A stretch of 46,410 bases of DNA, taken from a virus. This document shows, piece after piece, positions 1-6,933 of this stretch. How positions within the stretch are numbered: position 1 is the stretch's first letter; every line of letters begins with the position of its first letter. The stretch is from positions 1 through 46,410 of IMG/VR virus record IMGVR_UViG_3300025769_000210. One strand, written 5' to 3'. Under the pieces are notes generated by a model. The model worked only from the letters and a program-made list of their open reading frames with translations, was not told where the DNA came from and ran no database searches. The position numbers and the translations under genes were made by a program.

Positions 1-791
1 GATACATAGTCCCAACTAAATGCGTTACTACCAACAGCAGAACCGTTAGCACTATAAATGACTGCTTTATTAGGAGCAGAAATTGTTAAGTTACCAGAAA
101 TGTTACCTATAAAATTAGGTGCTACAATGTTTGCTGTTGAAGTGACTACTCCATTGCCATCTGGTTGTAAATTAATATTACCATCTGTAGTTGTACTTGA
201 TATTGTAGTACCATCAAAGTTTAGATCGCCAATATTTGTGTTGCCGGGTAAGTTTGTAACGCCTGTTAAACCAATGTATCTATAACCAACTACATAAAGA
301 ACTTTGCCTGATGTAAGTGCAGTTGGAATTGTTTCTCCAATAAAGTTAAGTACACCTGATTGATAGTTAAAGTACCATTCACCTGTTCCACCTGAGCCTG
401 CGGCGAAGATTTGTGTACCTGTTGCTGTAGGATCAGCAACTCCTGAACTATCTACCCAAATTTGAACTTGGTAAGTAGCGCCAAATTCTGCTGGAATCCA
501 ATAAGTTAAATCAGTTTTCCATGTGGGGTAAACACTACCTATCGGTACTGTTGTATTATCTGCTGTACATTCTACTGCATTTGATCCTGTATATGCCTGA
601 ACAAGATTTGCAACTGCTGATGCAGTGCCGGGAATCTGATCCGCTTGTGTCCACATCGTGTCTCCACGAATAAGAAGAGGACTCGGAATAGATTCGTTAG
701 ACGGACTTTTATTGTCTTCCGTGTCTGTTTTTGTTACGCCAAATGCCTGTTTATAGAGCAGGTCGACTTTTTGATCTACTGGTATACTCAT
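1..791 (-). CDS. Tail-fibre-like structural protein, 3' end cut by window edge
   Basis: Open minus-strand frame from an ATG at 791 (MSIPVDQKVDLLYKQAFG) that runs off the left edge after about 263 codons, so the C-terminus is not seen. It starts 2 nt after the stop of the preceding fibre gene and has no strong Shine-Dalgarno, suggesting translational coupling. The N-terminal 100 residues look like a particle-attachment domain. Around residues 110-180 comes a segment with EWYFNYQSGVLNF and a Gly-rich stretch, followed by short beta-type repeats such as GNTNIGDLNFDGTTISSTT, rich in Asn, Gly, Thr and Ile. Such repeats are typical of long trimeric beta-helical fibres and whiskers of marine T4-like phages. 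The host receptor and exact particle position cannot be told. It could equally be a collar or decoration fibre. Confidence 0.7.
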   Translation of the reverse strand, partial: MSIPVDQKVDLLYKQAFGVTKTDTEDNKSPSNESIPSPLLIRGDTMWTQADQIPGTASAVANLVQAYTGSNAVECTADNTTVPIGSVYPTWKTDLTYWIPAEFGATYQVQIWVDSSGVADPTATGTQIFAAGSGGTGEWYFNYQSGVLNFIGETIPTALTSGKVLYVVGYRYIGLTGVTNLPGNTNIGDLNFDGTTISSTTTDGNINLQPDGNGVVTSTANIVAPNFIGNISGNLTISAPNKAVIYSANGSAVGSNAFSWDYV

Positions 792-793
792 AA

Positions 794-2962
794 TTAATTA
801 CTCGCCGCCTCTAATGATAGTGCTGATATAGTTTGTCCTGATGTTAGTTTAATACGAACATAGATTTCATTCGTTACTGTGCTAGATGAACTCACTGTAC
901 CAAATGTTGCTGTAACTGATTTATTAGTTTGGCTACTGTTTAATGGCGCTGTTCCTCCTAAAGCACATCCGTCTGATCCGTTTCCTCCGACACCTGATCC
1001 GGGAACACCTGCTCCTGCATATGCAGTTGACATATCTAGCCAACCATTTAATCCTGATGTAGAATCAATTGTTGACCCGGGTAAACCTACCCATAAACCT
1101 GCTAATGTGCCTGACCATTTAACATCGAATTTTGATACTGATGTTCTTACTACTCTAAATGTAAAATACTGACTTGCGTCTTGTCCGCTCAAGTCAGGAC
1201 CAACTGGTAAATATCCAGTTGAATAATCTGTTGTGTCATTTTTTAACACATCTGCAACTACTGTTGCATCATACGTTTGAAGCGGTCCATTTTGACTATC
1301 AAATAAAGATGCTCCTGCACTGAAACTAGGAGTATCGGTTGAACCTGGGTTTACAATCCTTGATGCTAATCCTGTTCCTGAACCGATAGATGATCCAATA
1401 TAGACGTTTGCTTCTTCAATTCTGCTAGAACTTGAAGTAGTCCCTGTTTTATAAAGAACTGTTGCTCCAGGTGATAATGCTTGCACACCTGAAGTGTAAG
1501 AGTTAAATGCTGTTACTGATGGGCCTGTAGTACTAGAACCAAACCCAGAAATAATTTGTGATGTTGTACTAACTGTTGCGTTGCCTGAACTTACATATAA
1601 GTTTTGCTGTAGTGGCGTTGCAATAGATGCTTGTGCATATGTTCTGCTTGCTGGGGCTCCAAATGCTCCTGCTCCTGAACCAGTAATAAACGTATCACTT
1701 GTTGGATACATGTTACCTGATAATCTATTGACATCAAACTGTGCATCAAAAATGTTAGTATTGTTGTAGTGAGGTACAGTTGAAGTATATGTATAACTTG
1801 GAACCGCAGGTGCTGTAAACGTTACTGATGTAAACTGTGGGGTACCTGGATTACTTGAGTCGTAGTACCAAAGAGGAGTATTTGTGTTGCTAGTTGCAGA
1901 ATCAGCAATATAGACTTCGTTCCAACCATCTGATACAGAGCCTGATAGGTCTGCTGTAAACACTGACCAAAAACCTGCGGCTACGTTTGCATCAATAACT
2001 GAGTAATCTACGTTGTTGCTAATAATTAAGTTGCCGTATGTTCCGTTACCAGTGAGTGCAGATGTTAATGTCACGCTACCTGCATCTGCACCATTTAGGT
2101 AGCATGTTATGGTACCTGAATCACCAGGACCAACATTTGCAACTGCATTTGTTGTGTAGGATGCAGAACGTCTAACAGATGAAACAGTAGTCCCTGCTGG
2201 AACTGCGGCGCTTCCTCCTGATGTATTGTCTGGTTGCGTAAAACCATTTGCCATACGATAAGATGACAATGAATCTATTGCTAAAGTTGTTCCGCCTGGG
2301 AAATCACTTGGTGAAGGAGGAACTAATTTTCCTAATACTTCATTTAATTGGGCAATAGAATTAGAAACAGATGACGCTGTAGTTAGTGTTAATGCATTAC
2401 TTGTTAAATTACCTTGAGTAGGAGTACCCAATGCTATGTCAATAGCACCTGTTGTACTTGGAATAGTTACAATACCTGTTACATCTAAAGTACCATCAAT
2501 ATTGGCACCTGTAGCAGTTATGTTAGCAATTAAATTACCGTCAACATTTAATTCAATGTTACCGTCTACGGTTGGTATACTTACGTTTGAAGTACCATTA
2601 GAAATTACTGAAGTGTCGATGCCGTCTAATAATGCACCATTACCTAAATAATAATTTGATCCGATATCGACATTGCCACCAACTGTTAAAATATTTGTTG
2701 AAGGGTCGAATTCTAAATTACCACTAGCACCAAAAGAACCATCATCATTAAATTGAATTTGATTGTTTGAGCCTGCCGGTAATTGTAAGTCCCAAGGTTG
2801 ACCGTTTGCGTAATATAGGTTGTCTGTTAATACTCCAAGTGCCGCAATGTTTGCTGTAAACGTTGCGCCGTTTGTAGTGATATAACCGTTACCTAAAATA
2901 ATATTAGCGGGATCTTCTCCTACGGAAAATCCTGCTACTGAATTGAATGGTTTAATTGCCAT
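794..2962 (-). CDS. Tail-fibre-like structural protein, 722 aa
   Basis: Second of three fibre genes in a row. The N-terminus (MAIKPFNSVAGFSVG) matches the pattern FNxxxGFSVG of the 513-aa gene upstream. Both then have a YYANGxPW/F segment and a PAGSNNQIQFNDDGSFGASG module, so the two are paralogues sharing an attachment end. Residues about 80-200 are short Asn/Gly/Ile beta repeats (for example DGNIELNVDGNLIANITATG). The remaining 500 residues are Ser/Thr/Gly-rich and unrelated to the paralogue, as expected for a variable receptor-binding part. The last 40 residues (SSSTVTNEIYVRIKLTSGQ) are probably a beta-sandwich tip. A perfect late-promoter box lies 25 nt before the start, and a GGAG ribosome site precedes the ATG. 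No catalytic motif is seen. Receptor specificity is unknown. Confidence 0.72.
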   Translation of the reverse strand: MAIKPFNSVAGFSVGEDPANIILGNGYITTNGATFTANIAALGVLTDNLYYANGQPWDLQLPAGSNNQIQFNDDGSFGASGNLEFDPSTNILTVGGNVDIGSNYYLGNGALLDGIDTSVISNGTSNVSIPTVDGNIELNVDGNLIANITATGANIDGTLDVTGIVTIPSTTGAIDIALGTPTQGNLTSNALTLTTASSVSNSIAQLNEVLGKLVPPSPSDFPGGTTLAIDSLSSYRMANGFTQPDNTSGGSAAVPAGTTVSSVRRSASYTTNAVANVGPGDSGTITCYLNGADAGSVTLTSALTGNGTYGNLIISNNVDYSVIDANVAAGFWSVFTADLSGSVSDGWNEVYIADSATSNTNTPLWYYDSSNPGTPQFTSVTFTAPAVPSYTYTSTVPHYNNTNIFDAQFDVNRLSGNMYPTSDTFITGSGAGAFGAPASRTYAQASIATPLQQNLYVSSGNATVSTTSQIISGFGSSTTGPSVTAFNSYTSGVQALSPGATVLYKTGTTSSSSRIEEANVYIGSSIGSGTGLASRIVNPGSTDTPSFSAGASLFDSQNGPLQTYDATVVADVLKNDTTDYSTGYLPVGPDLSGQDASQYFTFRVVRTSVSKFDVKWSGTLAGLWVGLPGSTIDSTSGLNGWLDMSTAYAGAGVPGSGVGGNGSDGCALGGTAPLNSSQTNKSVTATFGTVSSSSTVTNEIYVRIKLTSGQTISALSLEAASN

Positions 2963-2986
2963 CTGATATTGCTCCGTTAATAAATG

Positions 2987-2994
2987 TATTTATA
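2987..2994 (-). promoter_or_regulatory. Late promoter box TATAAATA
   Basis: Read on the minus strand this is exactly TATAAATA followed by CATTTATTAACGGAG, 25 nt before the ATG of the 722-aa fibre gene. TATAAATA is the T4 late promoter consensus, recognised by gp55-RNA polymerase. Initiation about 6 nt downstream would leave a short leader that keeps the GGAG ribosome site. It sits in the 40-bp gap after the upstream fibre stop, so this fibre can be transcribed on its own. Confidence 0.75.
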
Positions 2995-3002
2995 TTTTTT
3001 CT

Positions 3003-4544
3003 TTAATCTCTGTACCTTTGAACCATAATTTTATACGTGATTTGATTAGTAGTTGCCGGCGTGACCCATAATACTATTCTGGCTGGAAGAAACACGTCTC
3101 CAGGCACATATGTTAGATCATAATCTGTTACTAATCCACCTATATACAAAGCACTGGTTTCGTTGTATACTACATCCGTATTGTAATACACCGCATTAAT
3201 GTTTAAGTACTGTCTTTTGCCTGAAAACTCATCAGTTGCTATGATAACGTAATCAAGTGCAGCCAGGTCTTCTACGGGCGTCTGACAGAGTTCTATGTTA
3301 GATGTTGATGTAGTGTTTGCTATACAAATTTCACTAGTTCTAAACTCAAATGACCCTGATCCCATTGTAAAAACGTTAGCAGTTACTTCGCCTGCAAAAT
3401 TGACCTTGTTATCAGATTTGTTAAATGTCATATACGGAGAACCAGCAAATGATCCTGAATCATTAAACTGAATCTGCGTGTTAGAGCCGCCTGGTACGCC
3501 GTTACCACCGCCGCTTCCGGCAGTCCATGATAAATTTCCGGCGCCATCAGTAGAAAGCACATATCCGTTTATGCCACCATCAATGTGTAAATTTGCTAAA
3601 GTTAAATTAACATTTGGTGAACTAGCGAGATTTACTGGTCCGGACCCAGTAAAAGTACCTATACTGTTTAGTGTTATGTTACCTATAAATTGCGATGGTC
3701 CCGTGACAATAAGACCGTCGGCACCAATGTCTCCGTTTACTGATAAGTTACCAGTTTGTGTTGTTCCTGTAACATTTAAAGATGTTAATGTGCCAACACT
3801 TGTAATGTTTGGTTGTGCCGAAATAGTTACATTGCCTGCATAATTGGCATAGTTTGATATTGTTCCGGTATCAATTTCTGCAAACACTCCATTACCATAC
3901 AAAACATGTTGAGCATTGCCGTCTAAGTCAATTGAAGAAATGTTACCGATACCGGTAATGTTTGCATATGTTATGTTAGAAAGATTACTACCGTCTCCAC
4001 CGATGTAGTCAACAGACAAAAGATTTGTATCTTTGTCATATATAAATCCAGAGTCTCCTCCAAATGCTCCAGCGTCATTAAACTGAACTTGTGTATTAGA
4101 GCCACCTGGTACGCCGTTACCACCACCGCCATTTCCTGTTTGTGCTGTCCAACTTAAGTTACCTGCACCGTCAGTTTGTAATACATACCCATTTAGGCCG
4201 CCATCAATCTGTAAATTATCTACGTTTCCTAAATTAACTAAATTTCCTGAGGCTGAAAAGTTGCTTACACTTACTGTTTGTGTAGTTGTGTTAAATGTAA
4301 AGTTAGCAGATGCTCCAAGTACACCATTATTATTAAACTGAACTTCTGTATTCGTTCCTGCAGGATCGCTACTAAAAGGTGTTCCGTTCGCATAATAATA
4401 GTGATTTGCGTAGACTTTGTTTGCAGTAACATTACCACTAGGAACTACAACATTGGTAACAATATTACCATTAGAATCAATGACATCGATTGCAGGGATT
4501 CCGACTGAAAAGCCCTTAAGTGCGTTAAATTTTTCTGCTGCCAT
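3003..4544 (-). CDS. Tail-fibre-like structural protein with repeated QFN modules, 513 aa
   Basis: First gene of the fibre cluster. The N-terminus (MAAEKFNALKGFSVG) is shared with the 722-aa paralogue. The protein contains three copies of a module of the form NTQVQFNDAGAFGG, at about residues 63, 150 and 350. Two of them are preceded by DGG(L/I)NGYVL(Q/S)TDGAGNLSWTA, so whole blocks of about 50 residues are duplicated. Intervening short NITxxGN repeats look like beta-helix turns. The C-terminal 120 residues (from about TSEICIANTTSTSNIELCQ to the end) differ in style and are likely the globular tip. An AGGAG site stands 12 nt from the ATG, which is long. Such modules are common in marine phage fibres and recombine readily. 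Exact fibre type unknown. Confidence 0.72.
   Translation of the reverse strand: MAAEKFNALKGFSVGIPAIDVIDSNGNIVTNVVVPSGNVTANKVYANHYYYANGTPFSSDPAGTNTEVQFNNNGVLGASANFTFNTTTQTVSVSNFSASGNLVNLGNVDNLQIDGGLNGYVLQTDGAGNLSWTAQTGNGGGGNGVPGGSNTQVQFNDAGAFGGDSGFIYDKDTNLLSVDYIGGDGSNLSNITYANITGIGNISSIDLDGNAQHVLYGNGVFAEIDTGTISNYANYAGNVTISAQPNITSVGTLTSLNVTGTTQTGNLSVNGDIGADGLIVTGPSQFIGNITLNSIGTFTGSGPVNLASSPNVNLTLANLHIDGGINGYVLSTDGAGNLSWTAGSGGGNGVPGGSNTQIQFNDSGSFAGSPYMTFNKSDNKVNFAGEVTANVFTMGSGSFEFRTSEICIANTTSTSNIELCQTPVEDLAALDYVIIATDEFSGKRQYLNINAVYYNTDVVYNETSALYIGGLVTDYDLTYVPGDVFLPARIVLWVTPATTNQITYKIMVQRYRD
3443..3600 (-). repeat. Fibre block repeat, copy 2
   Basis: Encodes an NGYVLSTDGAGNLSWTA segment followed by a Gly-rich linker, GVPGGSNTQIQFND and a GSFAG end. 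It is near-identical at DNA level over many stretches (for example GCCTGGTACGCCGTTACCACC) to the copy at 4060-4220 in the same gene. Confidence 0.75.
4060..4220 (-). repeat. Fibre block repeat, copy 1
   Basis: Encodes IDGGLNGYVLQTDGAGNLSW, a Gly-rich linker and GVPGGSNTQVQFNDAGAF. It is the upstream partner of the 3443-3600 copy. A shorter third relative (GTNTEVQFNNNG) lies near 4313-4360 and a fourth in the next gene near 2728-2790. Confidence 0.75.
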
Positions 4545-4573
4545 GCCGGAAATATTCTCCTATTATAATAATA

Positions 4574-4581
4574 TATTTAGC
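4574..4581 (-). promoter_or_regulatory. Late promoter box GCTAAATA
   Basis: On the minus strand the sequence reads GCTAAATATATTATTATAAT before the AGGAG of the 513-aa fibre gene, 30 nt ahead of its ATG. It matches the (G/A)(A/C)TAAATA form seen at other structural genes in the window, one or two bases from T4 TATAAATA. A second possible box, GATAAATG, lies just upstream. Confidence 0.55.
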
Positions 4582-4630
4582 ATTTATCCTAATTTATTTT
4601 TACAGAATAAAGCACTTAGGAGATCTTTTT

Positions 4631-4638
4631 TATAAATA
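4631..4638 (+). promoter_or_regulatory. Late promoter box TATAAATA, 5 nt from start codon
   Basis: Exact TATAAATA followed by TTTGT and then the ATG of the 120-aa gene at 4644. Late transcription normally begins about 6 nt after this box, so the transcript would start at or next to the ATG and be leaderless. The AGGAGA at 4618-4623 would be outside such a transcript. Confidence 0.7.
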
Positions 4639-4643
4639 TTTGT

Positions 4644-5006
4644 ATGATAACATCACAGCCTCACAGACCCTTTTGTAAAAAATGCAAATTTGCGTTGGCG
4701 AAACCCAATGGCAAAAGCAAACACGGTTTTCAAAAGTGGCATAGATATTGTGTAGATTGTGCTAAGGCTATGTACAATAAACGTTTCAGACATTTACAAC
4801 ATAAAACCACACACTGTGATAATTGTGGTTTTGTCCCAGAAGATTTGATTCAGTTAGATGTTGTATATAAAAACGGAAATACTAAAGATAAATCAACAGA
4901 CAACTTAATGACGCTGTGTGCTAATTGTAGCAGATTGTATAATAAAAAGATTAGAAGGAATAAAAAAATACTAGATTTGTCTGTAGACTCGGATATTACA
5001 ATTTGA
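4644..5006 (+). CDS. Small four-CxxC zinc-ribbon protein with degenerate HNH fold
   Basis: A 120-aa basic protein. Four CxxC pairs are visible: C11/C14, C36/C39, C58/C61 and C92/C95. The last two frame the segment LDVVYKNGNTKDKSTDNLMT, which has the layout of an HNH endonuclease core (LxVHHxDGNxxNNxxxNL, then CxxC). The catalytic His positions are replaced by Val and Tyr, so nuclease activity is doubtful. It may instead be a zinc-stabilised DNA- or RNA-binding protein. It is the only plus-strand gene in the first 16.8 kb, sits alone between fibre genes and an accessory operon, and overlaps the next gene's stop convergently by 11 bp. It has its own late box and would be expressed late. Other start codons nearby are absent. 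Function not established. Confidence 0.65.
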   Translation: MITSQPHRPFCKKCKFALAKPNGKSKHGFQKWHRYCVDCAKAMYNKRFRHLQHKTTHCDNCGFVPEDLIQLDVVYKNGNTKDKSTDNLMTLCANCSRLYNKKIRRNKKILDLSVDSDITI

Positions 5007-5703
5007 TTTCTTCGATTTTATTATACCAAGCATTGTAATAAGTTGCAAGTTTTTCTCTGTCATAATTTGGCAAATCCAATATTTCATACAAATCTTTTAC
5101 AGAATCTAGTGTTTCCGTTTCAGATTCGTATCTTCGTACATCAAATTCATAAATGACATTAGAAAGTTTCCTTAGTTCTTCTAAGTGTTCTTCATGGTAC
5201 TTTAAGGAATCGTAGTAAACTTTAATTTTAATATCTTTCTTTGCACGTTTTTCTACATACGCATGAGGATGCGTAAAAAGAACAATTTTAGCATTTTTCC
5301 AAAGTTTTTTTATAGCAAGGACTTCTCTAATATCATGTGATGCTCTAAAGAATCTATAGTCACTATTGGACACGTCTTTAACAAAAGAGTTATAATGTAT
5401 GCCTCTCCAAGGATCAATATACTGTCGTTTATCAAACCCAAAGAAAAGATTATCACTCAAGTTAAGATCATTCCAAAAATCACCCTTTTTAATGCCACTA
5501 AGTTGTGCCAACAAATAATCTAACTTGTCTTCTACAGTAAAGTTGCCTTCCATTTGAAGTAACGCAAGTTTATCGTGCGGGAACAGTGTTAAGTCATTTA
5601 ATCCCAAACAATTAACCATAAATTTACCACCAGAATAGTTATGATACCAAATGATAGTAAGATTAGGATTATCTAGGTTGCACTCTTGTGCAGGGATTTT
5701 CAT
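4996..5703 (-). CDS. Sulfotransferase-like protein (tentative), 235 aa
   Basis: Last gene of the minus operon, with a TAATG stop/start overlap to the gene before it. The N-terminal part has a hydrophobic strand followed by a Gly-rich turn and helix (IIWYHNYSGGKFMVNCLGL, about residues 18-36). This resembles the 5'-phosphosulfate loop of PAPS-dependent sulfotransferases but lacks the usual Ser/Thr set. Later come a strand KIVLFTHPHAYVEKR (about 139-153) and a C-terminal YYNAWYNKIEEI helix, an end I associate with sulfotransferase-like proteins of marine phages. If correct it would transfer sulfate to a surface sugar or small molecule. The evidence is fold-pattern only; a glycosyltransferase or an unrelated nucleotide-binding protein is possible. 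Confidence 0.4.
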   Translation of the reverse strand: MKIPAQECNLDNPNLTIIWYHNYSGGKFMVNCLGLNDLTLFPHDKLALLQMEGNFTVEDKLDYLLAQLSGIKKGDFWNDLNLSDNLFFGFDKRQYIDPWRGIHYNSFVKDVSNSDYRFFRASHDIREVLAIKKLWKNAKIVLFTHPHAYVEKRAKKDIKIKVYYDSLKYHEEHLEELRKLSNVIYEFDVRRYESETETLDSVKDLYEILDLPNYDREKLATYYNAWYNKIEEIKL

Positions 5704-6020
5704 TAAAGTCTATCTTCGTATTCGCTTACCGGTGGAATCTCATCCGAATTAGATTCTTCACCCTCTGTCATGGTTGCTTCAGTTGATCTTTCGATTGCTT
5801 CAGTTTCCCAATCAAGTTCATCAGGTCGAGACGTTAATTGTTCTTCAAAACCCTTATATGTTTCTGCTTCTTCATCAGAAACGACAGGAGGACTTTGCCT
5901 CGGAATAATAGTCTCGTCTACTTTTTTAGCATCTTCGATTGTACCTACCTCACCGGTTTCAGTGTTCGCAAAGATGTTTAATGGTTCTGTTATAGTTTTA
6001 TTTTCGTTTTCTTCAGTCAT
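5703..6020 (-). CDS. Acidic hypothetical protein, 105 aa
   Basis: Small, strongly acidic protein, not recognised. I start it at the ATG at 6020 (MTEENENKTI), which has AGAGGA 7 nt upstream. It overlaps the end of the previous gene by 8 bp (ATGACTGA), a tight coupling that argues against the longer in-frame start at 6053. The protein is rich in Glu, Asp, Pro and Thr with no cysteines. It looks mostly disordered apart from short helices. Middle gene of the 253-105-235 aa operon. Confidence 0.7.
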   Translation of the reverse strand: MTEENENKTITEPLNIFANTETGEVGTIEDAKKVDETIIPRQSPPVVSDEEAETYKGFEEQLTSRPDELDWETEAIERSTEATMTEGEESNSDEIPPVSEYEDRL

Positions 6021-6774
6021 TATTTTCCTCTGCTTGTTCTTTATCATAAGCAATTGAATCTTCTAAATCTTCCCAAAAGCCGTTGTCAACTAGATATTCA
6101 TCTGTGTACACTTCACTTTTGTCATGGTATTTAGGATTCATCCAACCAACTTTAGCATAATAACCTTTGCCAGTTGAGTCTGCCCAATCAAAATTTTGTT
6201 CTAATTCTTTTTTGTCATAGAATACTTTATCTACAAATTCACCAACCATTGTTTCTACAATGCTATAAGCAAATTTGTCTGGATCAAACTCTCCATCAAT
6301 TTCAACTTCCCACGTACCAAACTGACCTTTCTCAAAACTGTGAAAAGTCATAACTGGAACATAGTTTTCTATATCTTCTTCAGTTATGTATTCGGTAGGT
6401 TCAGGAAACTCTACATCATGGTATGCTTCTCTGCCGTATAATTGGTGATGGCCTTCTATCTCAACTTCAGTATCCCAATCTTCTTTGTCATCATCATCGA
6501 CTTTTACGACTCTAAACCCACCGTCAGCACTGTAACTATTGATATGTTCGATATCGTCTAGTTCATACCAAGGTCTATTTCCTTCTAGTGTCATTGCAGG
6601 CGATTCTGTGTCTGAAGGCTCATCGTCCCATTCAACACTAGTGACAAATTCGATACAGTCACTATCTCCTTCGTCTTCGATTCTAGGAGCCCAATATTCA
6701 GCAAATTCGTGTGAGACTTTGCCTATCGCAACTTCTCCACCGTATCTGCCACCAAATATTCTATATTTTGCCAT
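6013..6774 (-). CDS. Conserved-looking acidic protein, 253 aa, unknown function
   Basis: First gene of a three-gene minus-strand operon, with AGAGGAAG just before the ATG. The N-terminus (MAKYRIFGGRYGGEVAIG) and a WDDEP / PWYELDDIEHINSY pattern resemble an uncharacterised acidic protein that I recall from marine T4-like phages. It is rich in Asp and Glu (about a quarter of residues) with many aromatic residues, no membrane segment and no recognised catalytic motif. The Asp/Glu clusters could mimic DNA or bind cations, which is speculation. A sigma70-type promoter 30-60 nt upstream suggests early expression, unlike the neighbouring structural genes. Confidence 0.75.
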   Translation of the reverse strand: MAKYRIFGGRYGGEVAIGKVSHEFAEYWAPRIEDEGDSDCIEFVTSVEWDDEPSDTESPAMTLEGNRPWYELDDIEHINSYSADGGFRVVKVDDDDKEDWDTEVEIEGHHQLYGREAYHDVEFPEPTEYITEEDIENYVPVMTFHSFEKGQFGTWEVEIDGEFDPDKFAYSIVETMVGEFVDKVFYDKKELEQNFDWADSTGKGYYAKVGWMNPKYHDKSEVYTDEYLVDNGFWEDLEDSIAYDKEQAEENND

Positions 6775-6802
6775 AACTTCCTCTTATAGTATTAATGTTC
6801 AT

Positions 6803-6831
6803 ATAATAACATTCATTTAAGGCTGTGTCAA
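6803..6831 (-). promoter_or_regulatory. Sigma70-type (early) promoter
   Basis: On the minus strand a perfect -35 TTGACA (6831-6826) is followed, after exactly 17 nt, by TATTAT (6808-6803), which matches the -10 consensus at five of six positions. Initiation would fall near 6796, about 22 nt before the ATG of the 253-aa gene. This is a host-polymerase promoter, set just after the gp23 terminator. Confidence 0.82.
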
Positions 6832-6858
6832 GTATTTAATGAGTATTTGGTTGCCCAT

Positions 6859-6887
6859 AAAAAAAGGGAGAGTCAAAAGACTCTCCC
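6859..6887 (-). terminator. Intrinsic terminator after gp23
   Basis: Perfect 9-bp stem GGGAGAGTC / GACTCTCCC with a 4-nt loop. Read on the minus strand it is followed by seven T. It lies 47 nt after the gp23 stop, closing the late head operon and insulating the sigma70-driven operon downstream on the same strand. Confidence 0.92.
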
Positions 6888-6933
6888 AGGTTGTGAGTTA
6901 TTAACTCGTTACTTTCGTAAGACGATAATCGGC

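Noticed and set aside
5703-6053. Longer start at 6053 for the acidic 105-aa gene
   Set aside because: The extra residues (MLMIKNKQRKI) lie deep in the upstream gene with no ribosome site, while 6020 has AGAGGA and an 8-bp overlap.
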